This document shows positions 41,948-51,657 of a DNA stretch of 64,000 nt, piece after piece. Under the pieces are notes generated by a model. The model worked only from the letters and a program-made list of their open reading frames with translations, was not told where the DNA came from and searched no databases. The position numbers and the translations under genes are program-made. Location: the NCBI RefSeq assembly GCF_001885215.1, contig NZ_CP018091.1, positions 2,418,001-2,482,000 on the forward strand, written 5' to 3'. The stretch's first letter is position 1. Every line of letters begins with the position of its first letter. This stretch comes from Synechococcus sp. SynAce01. GTDB lineage: Bacteria > Cyanobacteriota > Cyanobacteriia > PCC-6307 > Cyanobiaceae.

Positions 41948-43735
41948 TCAGATCCTGCCGTTCCGGTCGGATGCGGTGTTGTAGCTGCGTGCGCCTCTGT
42001 GCACCAGGCCCTCGCGCAGCTCCATGGTTACGAACTCGCCATGGCGCAGGTCGGTGGTGGCGTTGCTGACACCGACGATCACCGGCACTCCAAGCCTCTG
42101 GGCGATCACTGCCGCGTGGCTTTCACTGCCCGCGGCCTCGGCAATCACCGCCTTGGCTTTGCGGATCGCGCTGAGGTAGTCGGCCGTGGTTTCGCGCACC
42201 ACCAGAATCTCGCCGTCGACCAGGCGGGCGGCGGCCTCTGGGCTGGTGGCCACCCGCACCCTGCCGCTGACGGAGCCATGGCCGATTCCTAGCCCCCTGC
42301 CCAGCACCGCCCAGACGATGCCCACCTTGACCAGATCCGTGGAGCCGCTCACCCCTGACAAGGTTCCGGCGGTCTGAACCACCAGATCCCCTTCCTTGAG
42401 CAGCCCCTGCTCCTGGGCGATGCCCATCGCCAGGGTGAAGGTGCTGGAGGTGGACTCCTGGTTGTCGATCAGCAGGGGGTTCACGCCCCAGACCATCTGG
42501 AGCTGGCGGGCCACATTCACATCGCTGGTGATCGCCAGGATGGTGGTGCAGGGCCGGAACTTGCTGACGTTTCTGGCGGTGGCGCCGCTCTTGGTGAGGG
42601 GCAGGATCGCTGCGGCCCTCAACTGGCGGGCAATCGTGCTCACCGCTTGGCTGATCGCGTTGGGAATGGTGCTGGCCAGGTGGCTGTCCACGGGGCGGCT
42701 GGGATAGTCACGCTCGATCCGGCAGGCGATCCGCGCCATCGTGGCCACCGCCTCCACCGGGTAGTCGCCCACGGCCGTTTCGTTCGAGAGCATCACAGCG
42801 TCAGTGCCGTCGAGAATGGCGTTGGCCACGTCACTCACCTCGGCGCGGGTGGGGCGGGGGCAGCTGGCCATGCTGTCGAGCATCTGGGTGGCCGTGATGA
42901 TCGGGATGCCGAGCGAGTTGGCCTTGCGGATCAATTCCTTCTGCAACAGCGGCACTTCCTCCGCTGGCATCTCAACGCCCAGATCGCCCCGGGCCACCAT
43001 GACGCCGTCACAGAGGGGCAAGATCTGATCGATCTGATCGATCGCCTCGAACTTCTCGATCTTGGCGATCACCGGAGTGGTGTGGCCGTGGCTGTTGATC
43101 AGGTCGCGGATCTCCTGCATGTCCGAGGGGTTGCGCACGAAGCTGAGCGCCACCCAGTCGACACCCTGTTGCAAGCCGAAGGCCAGATCGTGGCGGTCCT
43201 TGTCGGTCAGGGCACGGATCGAGAGCTGGACATCGGGGAAGTTCACACCTTTGTTATTGGAGAGCACACCGCCCACCACCACGGTGCAATGCAGGGTTTG
43301 CTGGAGCTTGTCGACCCGGTCGACGACCATCTCGACTCGGCCGTCGTCGAGCAAGATGCGGCTGCCCTCCATCACCTCAGCGGAGAGTTTGTTGTAGGTG
43401 ACGGTGGCGATCTCCTGGGTGCAGGCCACATCGCGTGAGGTGAGGTCGAAACTGACGCCATTGGCCAGGGTGATTGGCCCGCCGATGAAGCGACCCAGAC
43501 GGATCTTGGGCCCTTGAAGATCCTGGAGAATGCCGACGTGAATGCCCAGCTCATGGGCCACCTGGCGGATGGTGGCGATGCGCAGGGCATGCTCGGCGTG
43601 GTCGCCGTGGGAAAAGTTCAGCCGGAAGGTGGTCGCGCCGGCATGGATCAACTGGCGGAGTCGCTCGGGTGATTCCGTGGCGGGACCGATGGTGGCCACG
43701 ATCTTGGTGCGTCGCGACAGATCGGGTTGGGCCAT
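41948..43735 (-). CDS. pyk: Pyruvate kinase
   Basis: The 595-residue enzyme makes ATP and pyruvate from phosphoenolpyruvate. It starts RRTKIVATIGPATESPERLR, has ATTFRLNFSHGDHAEHALRI and VARGDLGVEMPAEEVPLLQK, the catalytic and Mg-binding segments, and ITATQMLDSMASCPRPTRAE. The C-terminal about 110 residues form an additional PEP-utilising-enzyme-like mobile domain (EAAGSESHAAVIAQRLGVPV), as in many cyanobacterial pyruvate kinases. ATG 43735 is preferred to 43747. It sits between the MacB-like permease and the divergent MazG-like gene. Confidence 0.96.
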   Translation of the reverse strand: MAQPDLSRRTKIVATIGPATESPERLRQLIHAGATTFRLNFSHGDHAEHALRIATIRQVAHELGIHVGILQDLQGPKIRLGRFIGGPITLANGVSFDLTSRDVACTQEIATVTYNKLSAEVMEGSRILLDDGRVEMVVDRVDKLQQTLHCTVVVGGVLSNNKGVNFPDVQLSIRALTDKDRHDLAFGLQQGVDWVALSFVRNPSDMQEIRDLINSHGHTTPVIAKIEKFEAIDQIDQILPLCDGVMVARGDLGVEMPAEEVPLLQKELIRKANSLGIPIITATQMLDSMASCPRPTRAEVSDVANAILDGTDAVMLSNETAVGDYPVEAVATMARIACRIERDYPSRPVDSHLASTIPNAISQAVSTIARQLRAAAILPLTKSGATARNVSKFRPCTTILAITSDVNVARQLQMVWGVNPLLIDNQESTSSTFTLAMGIAQEQGLLKEGDLVVQTAGTLSGVSGSTDLVKVGIVWAVLGRGLGIGHGSVSGRVRVATSPEAAARLVDGEILVVRETTADYLSAIRKAKAVIAEAAGSESHAAVIAQRLGVPVIVGVSNATTDLRHGEFVTMELREGLVHRGARSYNTASDRNGRI

Positions 43736-43802
43736 CGGGGGGGCCAAATGTTAAGCGGAAACTACCATCCGGTCCTGCCCGTGCGCCGCAACAACGGAAC
43801 CG

Positions 43803-44132
43803 ATGGAGCTCAACCATTACCAAGTCCAGGCCCGTGCAACGGCCCGTTACCCCCAGGTGGGGGGCAATCCTATTTATCCCACCCTGGGTCTGTGCGGTGA
43901 GGCCGGTGAAGTCGCTGACAAGGTCAAGAAGGTCCTCCGCGACCAAGGCGGCGTCTTCGACAGCGCGGCACTCGAGAGTATCAAGTTGGAGCTTGGCGAT
44001 GTGCTCTGGTACGTCGCCCAGCTCTCCAGTGAATTCGGCTTCGACCTTGCCGAGGTGGCCAGCGCCAATTTGCTCAAACTGGCCAGCCGGGCCGAGCGCG
44101 ACGTGATCGGCGGCAGCGGCGACCAGCGCTGA
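43803..44132 (+). CDS. MazG-like nucleotide pyrophosphohydrolase
   Basis: The 109-residue all-helical protein has YPTLGLCGEAGEVADKVKKV and IKLELGDVLWYVAQLSSEFG, in which ExxE and ExxD supply the Mg-binding carboxylates of the MazG fold. The family hydrolyses NTPs or modified nucleotides and is common in cyanobacteria and cyanophages. Here it is chromosomal and close to ordinary genes, so phage origin is not indicated. It is divergent from pyk with 67 bases between. The downstream secreted protein gene may be co-transcribed. Confidence 0.88.
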   Translation: MELNHYQVQARATARYPQVGGNPIYPTLGLCGEAGEVADKVKKVLRDQGGVFDSAALESIKLELGDVLWYVAQLSSEFGFDLAEVASANLLKLASRAERDVIGGSGDQR

Positions 44133-44243
44133 ACAACCAACTGCAGAGCAACCACTGCAGAAGCTTGATTCCCGCGAAGATGGGCCTGAGTGGGCCAGCC
44201 TGCTCTTGATCTTCGCTGGCCTGACCCTTCTTGGCCCGATTCG

Positions 44244-44765
44244 ATGCCTGCTCAAAGCCACCCAAATCAACCGTCCCTTTGGGGCTTCCCCAGCCCGTTT
44301 CAGGCCGCCTTTGTTACCGTTTTGTTGGCGGCTTTCTGGCTGCTGGTAGTGCCGATTGCACCGGCGCTGGCCGCCGATCTTGCCGTCACTGAGATCAGCC
44401 TTGAGCCTTGTCCTGCTGAGGATGCCGGGGCCCAGCCCGAGCTGCGGCGCCCGGTGGGTGCCAGTTGTTATGCCCTGCGGGGGGTGGTGACTAACCCAGG
44501 TTCAAGGCCTGTGGTGGACACCGACTTGTTCGCCCAGATCCTCGATGCCAGTGGCGAGCCCGTGCTGCAGAACCGCAGCAGGGTGGGATCGATCGGGGAT
44601 GTGCCACCAGGGCCAATGTCGTTCGCTTTGCGCCTGGCGGTGCCGGCAGCGACTCCAGGTCCGTTGCAGGTGAGCAAAGCCAAGGCCCGGGGCTTCAAGG
44701 AGCCGGTTCGGGTGCGGGCCCAAGCCGGTGAGGAGCTGCTGCCCTTGGAGCTCGATGTGTCTTGA
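44244..44765 (+). CDS. Secreted protein of unknown function (173 aa)
   Basis: From ATG 44244 the protein begins MPAQSHPNQPSLWGFPSPFQ, with the hydrophobic signal stretch AAFVTVLLAAFWLLVVPIAP and cleavage likely after ALAAD. The mature region (DLAVTEISLEPCPAEDAGAQ) contains two Cys residues that could form a disulphide. It ends as a beta-rich domain like Ig or FN3 folds, VVTNPGSRPVVDTDLFAQIL. No family is named. It may be a periplasmic or surface protein. Longer starts add a Trp/Pro-rich segment and are less likely. Confidence 0.65.
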   Translation: MPAQSHPNQPSLWGFPSPFQAAFVTVLLAAFWLLVVPIAPALAADLAVTEISLEPCPAEDAGAQPELRRPVGASCYALRGVVTNPGSRPVVDTDLFAQILDASGEPVLQNRSRVGSIGDVPPGPMSFALRLAVPAATPGPLQVSKAKARGFKEPVRVRAQAGEELLPLELDVS

Positions 44766-44776
44766 GCTCTGAGGCC

Positions 44777-45070
44777 TCAGAAGCCAAGACCACCAGAGGG
44801 CAGCGAGGCGCTGAGGCTACCGAGCAAATCCTGGGCCAGGCTGAGGGTGATGAAGGCGATGATCGCGGAGAGGTCAAGGCCGCCCAGGGGCGGGATCAGA
44901 CCGCGGAAGGCATTGAGGTAAGGATCGGTGATCGAGCTGACTGTGGCCAGCACCGGATTGCTCCAGTCAAGATTGGGGAACCAGCTCAACAGCACCCTGA
45001 CCAGGAGCACCAGGCTGTAGATGATCAGGGTCTGGGCCAGGACGGCAAAGATCGAGCTGAGAATGGACAC
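44777..45070 (-). CDS. YggT family membrane protein
   Basis: The 97-residue protein has two helices around LIIYSLVLLVRVLLSWFPNL and AIIAFITLSLAQDLLGSLSA, with the loop DWSNPVLATVSSITDPYLNA then FRGLIPPLGGLD, the RxxIPPxGGxD motif of the YggT/CCB3 group. Plant and cyanobacterial relatives affect chloroplast division or cytochrome assembly; the role here is unknown. It is convergent with the secreted protein (11-base gap) and lies 33 bases downstream of scpB on the same strand. Confidence 0.86.
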   Translation of the reverse strand: MSILSSIFAVLAQTLIIYSLVLLVRVLLSWFPNLDWSNPVLATVSSITDPYLNAFRGLIPPLGGLDLSAIIAFITLSLAQDLLGSLSASLPSGGLGF

Positions 45071-45103
45071 GGTTCTCGTCAGAACAAAGTTCAGGCTCCG
45101 ACT

Positions 45104-45784
45104 CTATGCAGCTTTGTCCCCATCCCTTGGCAGCCGAGCTGATTCAGCCGATGGCAGTGAGGCTGATGGAGAGGCCACAGGCTTGGCGGCCAAGGCTTCC
45201 TGGAGTTCGTCTTTGACAGCGAAGGTGCGATGGAATTTTTCGCTGAGGCTGACCCAGTAGGAACGCCCCTCACTCTGGCGGCGCCGTTCGATGAAGTTCT
45301 GGGCCATCAGTTCCTTGATGTGGTCGTAGGCCCCCGACCCCCTCAGTTCCACCAGGTCGGATTGAAGAATGCGCTTTTTCAGGGCGATGGTGGCCAGGGT
45401 GCGCAGGGTGGCGGTGCTCAGTTCGACGGGAAGCAGATTGCGAACCAGATCGCCCAGGCTCTCGCGCAGCTGCAGGCTGTAGCGCGGGCCCTCCTGGCTG
45501 ATCTCCAGGGCCGTGTCGCGGTGGGCGTAGTCGGCCATCAGGGTGATCAGGGCCAGCTCCACCTCTTGCCTGGTCACCACGTCTGGCTGGTCGCGGCTGG
45601 CGATCTCAGCCAGCTCGCTGATGGCCATCGGCCTGCCTTTGAGGTAGAGGATCGCCTCCAACCGGGCGGCCAGGGAGATGGACTCGGCCGCTGACCCCGC
45701 TTGATGGGGCGCCCCAGCCCTTATGGCAGCCAGTGGCTGCTTTGGGACGGGCTGATTGGCTCCTCGGTCTTGCTCGCTCGACAC
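45104..45784 (-). CDS. scpB: SMC-Scp complex subunit ScpB
   Basis: The 226-residue protein has two winged-helix domains. It starts with a disordered segment, then SLAARLEAILYLKGRPMAIS, and includes ISQEGPRYSLQLRESLGDLV and LSTATLRTLATIALKKRILQ, then VELRGSGAYDHIKELMAQNF and a C-terminal Ala/Pro tail. ScpB dimers bridge the SMC kleisin ScpA in chromosome segregation. scpA is not in the window. The start is GTG 45784. It runs towards yggT with a 33-base gap, so the two may be co-transcribed. Confidence 0.92.
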   Translation of the reverse strand: MSSEQDRGANQPVPKQPLAAIRAGAPHQAGSAAESISLAARLEAILYLKGRPMAISELAEIASRDQPDVVTRQEVELALITLMADYAHRDTALEISQEGPRYSLQLRESLGDLVRNLLPVELSTATLRTLATIALKKRILQSDLVELRGSGAYDHIKELMAQNFIERRRQSEGRSYWVSLSEKFHRTFAVKDELQEALAAKPVASPSASLPSAESARLPRDGDKAA

Positions 45785-45834
45785 CGGCCTTCACCCGCAG
45801 AGCTCTGCCGGCAACGTACCGCAGCTGTTCCGGC

Positions 45835-47397
45835 TCAGGCCACCACGGGAATCGGGCGGTGGGTGGCCCCGAGAAACAAGGCATAGGCGGGATTGCCGGT
45901 TTCCTCCCAGTGGCGGTAGCCCAGTCCAGAGAGGAACGCCTGCCAGGCGTCGCGTTCGCCATCGGCCACCTGAACGCCCACCACGATCCGGCCGACGTCG
46001 GCGCCCTGGTTCCTGTAATGGAAAATGCTGATCGTCCAGTTGGGGTGGAGGGCGCTGACGAAGGCCATCAGCGCCCCGGGCCGCTCCGGAAATTCGAAGC
46101 GATACAGCAGCTCCTCACTGTTATCGGGTGGAGTGTGGGCCACCGCTTGGGGCAAGCGGCCGCCCACCATGTGACGCAGGTGCAGCTTGGCCAGCTCGTT
46201 GCGGCTCAGATCCAGGCAGGCGAAGCCTCCACCGCGCAGCTGTTCGATCAGTTGCTTGGTGTCGCTTCTGCCGCTGATCTGCACCCCCAGAAAGATCTGG
46301 GCCACGTTGGGATCCGCCATCCGGTAGCTGAATTCAGTCAGGCTGCGCTGGCCGAGTTGCTCACAGAGCCGGCGAAGACTGCCGGTGCGCTCGGGGATCT
46401 CCACCGCCAGCATCGCTTCGCGTTCTTCGCCCAACTCGGCCCGCTCGGCTACGAAGCGCAGGCGATCGAAATTCATGTTGGCGCCGCAGGCCACCGCCAC
46501 CAGAGTGCGCCCTTGCAGTCCACGCCGCTGCACATCGGCCTTCAGGCCGGCCACGGCCAGGGCACCGGCGGGCTCAAGGATCGAGCGGGTGTCCTCGAAC
46601 ACGTCCTTGATCGCCGCACAGATCGCATCGGTGTTCACCGTCACCATGGCGTCCACGTAGCGCTGGGCCAGCTCAAAGGTGTGAACGCCCACTTCGCGCA
46701 CCGCCACGCCGTCGGCGAACAAGCCGACCTGCTCTAAGCACACCCGCTTGCCGGCGGCCAGCGAGCGGGTCATGGCGTCGGCATCCACCGGCTCCACCCC
46801 GATGATCTCCACCTTGGGCCAGACGCTCTTGACATAGGCGGCAATGCCGGCGATCAAGCCCCCGCCGCCGACAGCCACGTAGATCGCGTCAGGGGGAGGC
46901 GAGGCCTGCCGCAGGATTTCAAGGCCAACGGTGCCCTGGCCGGCGATCACCTCGGGATCATCAAAGGGGTGGATGAAGCTGAGCTGCCGGCTGGCCTCCA
47001 GCCGCCGGGCTTCCAGGTAGGCCTCGTCATAGGTGTCGCCATGCAGAACCACCTCGGCGCCGCGGGCCGTCACGGCGCGCACTTTCATCTCCGGGGTGGT
47101 GAGCGGCATCACGATCACCGCCCGGCAACCCAGTTTGCCGGCGGCCAGCGCCACCCCCTGGGCATGGTTGCCGGCACTGGCGGCGATCACACCCCGCTCC
47201 AGCTCACTGGCAGAGAGGTGGACCATGCGGTTGTAGGCGCCGCGCAGCTTGAACGAAAAGACCGGCTGGAGGTCCTCCCGCTTGAGCAGCACCGTGTTGC
47301 CCAGCCGAAGCGAAAGGTTCGGGGCCGGATCGAGTGGCGACTCGATCGCCACGTCGTAGACCCGGGCCCGCAGGATGCGCTGCAGATAGTCGTCCAT
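45835..47397 (-). CDS. ilvA: Threonine ammonia-lyase (biosynthetic)
   Basis: The 520-residue PLP enzyme deaminates threonine to 2-oxobutanoate, the first step to isoleucine. It begins MDDYLQRILRARVYDVAIES, has FSFKLRGAYNRMVHLSASEL with the PLP-binding Lys and AVGGGGLIAGIAAYVKSVWP as the phosphate loop. The C-terminal about 190 residues hold two ACT-like domains, LAVEIPERTGSLRRLCEQL and YRFEFPERPGALMAFVSALH, for feedback by isoleucine. It is complete. It lies between scpB and the divergent dxs. Confidence 0.96.
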   Translation of the reverse strand: MDDYLQRILRARVYDVAIESPLDPAPNLSLRLGNTVLLKREDLQPVFSFKLRGAYNRMVHLSASELERGVIAASAGNHAQGVALAAGKLGCRAVIVMPLTTPEMKVRAVTARGAEVVLHGDTYDEAYLEARRLEASRQLSFIHPFDDPEVIAGQGTVGLEILRQASPPPDAIYVAVGGGGLIAGIAAYVKSVWPKVEIIGVEPVDADAMTRSLAAGKRVCLEQVGLFADGVAVREVGVHTFELAQRYVDAMVTVNTDAICAAIKDVFEDTRSILEPAGALAVAGLKADVQRRGLQGRTLVAVACGANMNFDRLRFVAERAELGEEREAMLAVEIPERTGSLRRLCEQLGQRSLTEFSYRMADPNVAQIFLGVQISGRSDTKQLIEQLRGGGFACLDLSRNELAKLHLRHMVGGRLPQAVAHTPPDNSEELLYRFEFPERPGALMAFVSALHPNWTISIFHYRNQGADVGRIVVGVQVADGERDAWQAFLSGLGYRHWEETGNPAYALFLGATHRPIPVVA

Positions 47398-47494
47398 GGG
47401 CCCAGTGTGGCAACCGCCGCTTCAGGAAAGGTGACCAGGAGACCCGACCCCTGAAGGCAACCCGTAGATTGACTGTTACAGAACAGGGCGGGGC

Positions 47495-49405
47495 ATGCAT
47501 CTCAGTGAGCTGAGCCATCCCAATCAACTGCACGGGTTGACCATTGGCGAACTCGAAGCCCTTGCCAGGCAGATCCGGGAGAAACACCTGGAGGTGGTGT
47601 CCACCAGCGGTGGTCACCTCGGACCGGGCCTGGGGGTGGTGGAACTCACCCTGGCCCTCTACCAGACCCTCGATCTCGACATCGACCGGGTGGCCTGGGA
47701 TGTGGGCCATCAGGCCTATCCCCACAAGCTGATCACGGGCCGCTACAGCCAGTTCCACACCCTGCGCAAGCAGGGCGGGGTCGCGGGCTACCTGAAACGC
47801 GCCGAGAGCCGCTTCGACCATTTCGGTGCTGGTCATGCCTCCACCAGCATTTCGGCGGCCCTGGGCATGGCCCTGGCCCGTGACCGCCGTGGCGAAGACT
47901 TCAAATGCGTGGCCGTGATCGGCGATGGTGCCCTCACCGGTGGCATGGCCCTCGAGGCGATCAACCATGCCGGCCACCTGCCCAGGACCCGGCTGCTGGT
48001 GGTGCTCAACGACAACGACATGTCGATCTCACCGCCGGTGGGCGCCCTCTCCACGTACCTCAACCGCATGCGGCTGAGCCCGCCGTTGCAGTTCCTCTCC
48101 GGCAGCGCTGAGGAGGCGGTGAAGAATCTGCCTTTCCTGCACGGCGAGCTGCCGACTGAGCTCAAGACGCTCAAAGAGAGCATGAAGCGGCTGGCGGTGC
48201 CCAAGGTGGGCGCTGTCTTTGAAGAACTCGGCTTCACCTATATGGGCCCGGTCGATGGCCACGACATCGCCGAGATGGTGCGCACCTTCCAGGCGGCCCA
48301 CCGCTGTGATGGGCCGGTACTGGTTCATGTGGTCACCACCAAGGGCAAGGGCTACCCCTACGCCGAGGCCGACCAGGTGGGCTATCACGCCCAGTCGGCG
48401 TTCGATCTCAAAACGGGCAAGGCCTTCCCGTCGAGCAAGCCGAAGCCTCCGAGCTACAGCAAGGTGTTCGGCCAGACCCTGGTGAAGCTCTGCGAGCACG
48501 ACCCCACGGTTGTGGGGATCACGGCCGCGATGGCCACCGGCACTGGCCTCGACCTACTCGAGAAGGCGCTGCCAAGCCAGTACTTCGACGTCGGCATCGC
48601 CGAGCAGCATGCCGTGACGATGGCGGCCGGCATGGCCACCGCCGGCCTCAAGCCGGTGGTGGCGATCTACAGCACCTTCCTGCAACGGGCCTTCGACCAG
48701 CTGATTCACGATGTGGGCATCCAGAAGCTGCCGGTCACCTTCGTGCTCGATCGCGCCGGCATCGTTGGCGCCGATGGCCCCACCCACCAGGGTCAGTACG
48801 ACATCAGCTATCTGCGCGCCGTCCCCAACTTCACGGTGATGGCCCCCAAGGATGAGGCCGAACTGCAGCGCATGCTCGTCACCTCGATTCACCACAACGG
48901 CCCCTGCGCGCTGCGCATTCCCCGCGGGGAAGGCGAGGGCGTGCCCCTGGCCGAAGAAGGCTGGGAGCCGCTGGAGATCGGCCGCGGTGAGCAGCTGGCC
49001 GATGGCGATGACCTGCTGATCGTCGCCTACGGCGCCATGGTGGCTCCGGCCATGGCCACCGCTGGACTGCTCCAGGAAGACGGCGTGCGGGCGGCGGTCG
49101 TCAATGCCCGCTTCCTGCGCCCGCTTGATCAAGACCTGATCCTGCCGCTGGCACGGCGCATCGGCCGGGTGGTGACCATGGAAGAAGGAGCCTTGCCTGG
49201 CGGTTTCGGTGCCGCAGTGGTGGAAAGCCTCAACGACAACGAGGTGTTGGTGCCTGTCTTGCGGATCGGCATTCCCGACCAGCTGGTGGATCACGCCAGC
49301 CCTGACCAGAGCAAACAGGCCCTCGGGCTCACCCCGCCCCAGATGGCGGAGCGCATCTGCCAGCGTTTCGGCCTTGCCCTCAAGCGCCAGCCGTTGGCGG
49401 TTTGA
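47495..49405 (+). CDS. dxs: 1-deoxy-D-xylulose-5-phosphate synthase
   Basis: The 636-residue thiamine enzyme starts the MEP pathway to isoprenoids by joining pyruvate and glyceraldehyde 3-phosphate. It has the TPP motif [20 protein letters not shown] with [20 protein letters not shown], the [20 protein letters not shown] opening and the pyrimidine-binding [20 protein letters not shown]. All key segments are intact. Translation is coupled to a downstream flavoprotein through TTGA. The 97-base gap to ilvA holds both divergent promoters. Confidence 0.97.
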   Translation: MHLSELSHPNQLHGLTIGELEALARQIREKHLEVVSTSGGHLGPGLGVVELTLALYQTLDLDIDRVAWDVGHQAYPHKLITGRYSQFHTLRKQGGVAGYLKRAESRFDHFGAGHASTSISAALGMALARDRRGEDFKCVAVIGDGALTGGMALEAINHAGHLPRTRLLVVLNDNDMSISPPVGALSTYLNRMRLSPPLQFLSGSAEEAVKNLPFLHGELPTELKTLKESMKRLAVPKVGAVFEELGFTYMGPVDGHDIAEMVRTFQAAHRCDGPVLVHVVTTKGKGYPYAEADQVGYHAQSAFDLKTGKAFPSSKPKPPSYSKVFGQTLVKLCEHDPTVVGITAAMATGTGLDLLEKALPSQYFDVGIAEQHAVTMAAGMATAGLKPVVAIYSTFLQRAFDQLIHDVGIQKLPVTFVLDRAGIVGADGPTHQGQYDISYLRAVPNFTVMAPKDEAELQRMLVTSIHHNGPCALRIPRGEGEGVPLAEEGWEPLEIGRGEQLADGDDLLIVAYGAMVAPAMATAGLLQEDGVRAAVVNARFLRPLDQDLILPLARRIGRVVTMEEGALPGGFGAAVVESLNDNEVLVPVLRIGIPDQLVDHASPDQSKQALGLTPPQMAERICQRFGLALKRQPLAV

Positions 49406-50616
49406 GCCCAGCTGAGCAACTCCGTTGCCAGGTGCTGGTGGTGGGCTGTGGCCCCGCCGGTGGCGAGCTGGCCAGGGGTCTGGCCAGACATCAGCTGGAT
49501 GTGCTGCTTGTCGACAGGTTGCCCGATCTGCGCCGGGCTGCCTTCAGTAGCGCCGCCTTGCCGATCGGGGCCATCGAGCAGTTCGGCCTGCCAGCTGAAC
49601 TGGTGGCCAGTCGCTGGAACGGCTGGCAGTTGCATGGCCCCGCCGGCGGCCGTTGGCGCTGGCAGGCCGAGCGGCCCTTGGGGGGCGTTCTCGATTTCGG
49701 TGCGCTGCGCCAGTGGTTGGCGGCGGAATGTGTGGGCTGGGGCGGGGCGCTGCGCCTGGGAACCCAGGCCCTGGCCTGCGCGCCGGATCAGGAGCGGATG
49801 GTCACCAGGCTGCGTCAGGCCGATGGTCGCAGCCTGGAGGTGACCAGCGACTGGGTGGTGGATGCCAGCGGTCAGCAGCGGTCGTTGATCGGTGAACCGG
49901 CGGCTGACGCCGATCCCCTGGTCTGCGGTCTCGGGGCCGAATGGTTGATGGAAGTTCCGCTGAGCACTTGGCAGGCCTGGTCGGAGCGGCTGAGCTTCTT
50001 CCTTGGCAGCGACTGGATGCCCCAGGGGTATGGCTGGGTGTTTCCGATGCAGCCAGGGCGCCTGAAGCTGGGGGTCTGCCGGCTGGAGAGTGAGAAGCCA
50101 GGTTCTGGGCCGGGAGCCTCAGCGCTGGGGCCCTGGATGGAGAGGCTGTTGCAGCGCTGCGGCCTCGAGGAGGCTCGCGTGATCGATCGCCATGGCGGCC
50201 GAATCCGTAGCAGTGTCGGGCGCCGGGATCGCCATCGCCGCGGTCGGCTGCTGGCCCTTGGGGATGGCATCAGCACCGCCAACCTGCTGGGCGGCGAGGG
50301 CATTCGCCACGCCATGACCAGTGGCCGCCTGCTGGTGGATCCGCTGCGGGAGGCCCTGGCTGGTTCGCCGGCCCGGCTGAACAGCTATCCAGCTCGCTTG
50401 CGCCAGGAACTGGGCTGGCGTTGGGGATTGAGCGGCCGATTGGCCCGCCGCACCTGGCTGGGCCTGGTGGACCAGAGGGCCGACCGGCGGCTGGAGCGAC
50501 TGCTGCGGGGGCTCCATCAAACCAGCAGGGCAGAGGATCTCTCCGCCCTGCTGTTCGACTATCGCTTTGAGCGCTATGGCCTCAAAGCCTTGCCCTACCT
50601 GCTGGGCTGGCGCTGA
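49402..50616 (+). CDS. FAD-dependent oxidoreductase (geranylgeranyl-reductase/lycopene-cyclase-like)
   Basis: The 404-residue protein starts at TTG 49402, overlapping the dxs stop by four bases. It has [20 protein letters not shown] for [23 protein letters not shown] in the middle, and [20 protein letters not shown] then [20 protein letters not shown] at the second FAD motif. This is the geranylgeranyl-reductase or lycopene-cyclase group, which acts on isoprenoid rings or side chains. Direct coupling to dxs fits an isoprenoid or carotenoid role. It is not a confident match to a single named enzyme. Confidence 0.8.
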   Translation: MSPAEQLRCQVLVVGCGPAGGELARGLARHQLDVLLVDRLPDLRRAAFSSAALPIGAIEQFGLPAELVASRWNGWQLHGPAGGRWRWQAERPLGGVLDFGALRQWLAAECVGWGGALRLGTQALACAPDQERMVTRLRQADGRSLEVTSDWVVDASGQQRSLIGEPAADADPLVCGLGAEWLMEVPLSTWQAWSERLSFFLGSDWMPQGYGWVFPMQPGRLKLGVCRLESEKPGSGPGASALGPWMERLLQRCGLEEARVIDRHGGRIRSSVGRRDRHRRGRLLALGDGISTANLLGGEGIRHAMTSGRLLVDPLREALAGSPARLNSYPARLRQELGWRWGLSGRLARRTWLGLVDQRADRRLERLLRGLHQTSRAEDLSALLFDYRFERYGLKALPYLLGWR

Positions 50617-50670
50617 GCGCTGCGCCGTTGAAGGGGTTCCCGGTGAACCGTTAAAGGGGGTCGTCGTGTT

Positions 50671-50928
50671 TCAGAGCACGCCGCGAGAAGCGAGCCCCTG
50701 GATCACGCCGATGCCGAAGATGTGTCCGAGGCTAGTGGTGCCGAGCACGGCCCCGATCCCGAAACCTCCGAAGAATTGGGGGTTGGGCATGGCCGGCCCT
50801 GCTGACGGGACATTGATGGTGGCCTTGCCGATCGCGATCGCAACGACGTTGCAGACGATCATCACCAGGGCCACCTTGGGGGACCAAGTGAATGAAGCGG
50901 GGGCCATGGCCAGGAGCGGAGCGAGCAT
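50671..50928 (-). CDS. psaK: Photosystem I reaction center subunit PsaK
   Basis: The 85-residue thylakoid protein has two membrane helices and the pattern FTWSPKVALVMIVCNVVAIA then IGKATINVPSAGPAMPNPQF, with FFGGFGIGAVLGTTSLGHIF near the C-terminus. The SPKVAxVMIxCN start and the GHIFGxGVIxGL end are the PsaK signature. PsaK sits at the edge of PSI and binds chlorophyll or IsiA and other antenna. It lies on the minus strand just after the two small membrane protein genes (58-base gap) and may share their transcript. Confidence 0.93.
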   Translation of the reverse strand: MLAPLLAMAPASFTWSPKVALVMIVCNVVAIAIGKATINVPSAGPAMPNPQFFGGFGIGAVLGTTSLGHIFGIGVIQGLASRGVL

Positions 50929-50986
50929 CGCGGAGCAGTGAGTGTCGGCCCATCTTCCGGGGGAATCGGGCGGCGGTCACGGCCGC

Positions 50987-51361
50987 TTAAGACTTGTTCA
51001 TCGGAGTGCTCGCCTGCTCCGTCGCCGGCTTCGCTGCCTTGCCGACGCCACTGAACCCCAGCAGGATCATCAGGTTGCCGACCGTCAGCAACGATTCGGC
51101 GCCGCCGTGGAGGGCGTCCACATCAGCCAGCTGCTGCCCGAAGCGCTGTTCAGCGACCACGGCGGCCACGATCGTCACGGCCACGAACACCAAGGTGAAC
51201 TGGAACCCCCGCAGGGCCAGCGGTGGCATCCGCCCACTACGCCCCGCCCAGCGCAGAAATGCCAGGTAGGGAAGCAGCGAGATCACGAACAGAGGGCCAG
51301 GATCAATCGCTGCCAGAGATTCCAGCAAGGCGATGCCCGGTCCAGCTGGAAGCAGGCTCAT
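50987..51361 (-). CDS. DUF3593 family membrane protein
   Basis: From ATG 51361 the 124-residue protein begins MSLLPAGPGIALLESLAAID and has three hydrophobic segments, LFVISLLPYLAFLRWAG, FTLVFVAVTIVAAVVAE and SLLTVGNLMILLGFSGVG. This is DUF3593, shared by cyanobacteria and plants and of unknown function. It overlaps the DUF2499 gene in ATGA, so the pair is translationally coupled and is probably a functional unit. The longer open frame upstream overlaps the other gene and is an artefact. psaK lies 58 bases downstream. Confidence 0.8.
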   Translation of the reverse strand: MSLLPAGPGIALLESLAAIDPGPLFVISLLPYLAFLRWAGRSGRMPPLALRGFQFTLVFVAVTIVAAVVAEQRFGQQLADVDALHGGAESLLTVGNLMILLGFSGVGKAAKPATEQASTPMNKS

Positions 51362-51657
51362 GGCTGGGGCTCGGCGGGCAGCAGGTTCCAGGCGGCGGCG
51401 GCGAGGGCCAAATTGCCCATCAGGGTGGTGAAGGCCTGCAGCACCACCAGGCCCTTGAGGGCATCGGGATTGTCGAACAGGTGCCAGGTGCAGGCCGCCA
51501 TGGCGCTGACCAGTGCCGGCAGCATCGCCAGGGCGATCCAGCGCCATTGCGGCTCATCCCGCCTCTCCCCCCAGAAGGTGATCGCCACGATCGCCAGAGC
51601 CCACTCCAGCACCGAGGCGATGTGGATCCACCAGGTGGGCAGGGACAGGGCATGCAT
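51358..51657 (-). CDS. Ycf49-like (DUF2499) membrane protein
   Basis: From ATG 51657 the 99-residue protein begins MHALSLPTWWIHIASVLEWA, followed by ITFWGERRDEPQWRWIALAM and LVVLQAFTTLMGNLALAAAA. It is the DUF2499 family, related to the plastid gene ycf49, with three membrane helices and a conserved WWIHxxSVxEW start. Function is unknown, but conservation in plastids suggests a photosynthetic-membrane role. It overlaps the DUF3593 gene by four bases. The frame continues upstream to 51762 without homology, so ATG 51657 is chosen. Confidence 0.82.
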   Translation of the reverse strand: MHALSLPTWWIHIASVLEWALAIVAITFWGERRDEPQWRWIALAMLPALVSAMAACTWHLFDNPDALKGLVVLQAFTTLMGNLALAAAAWNLLPAEPQP

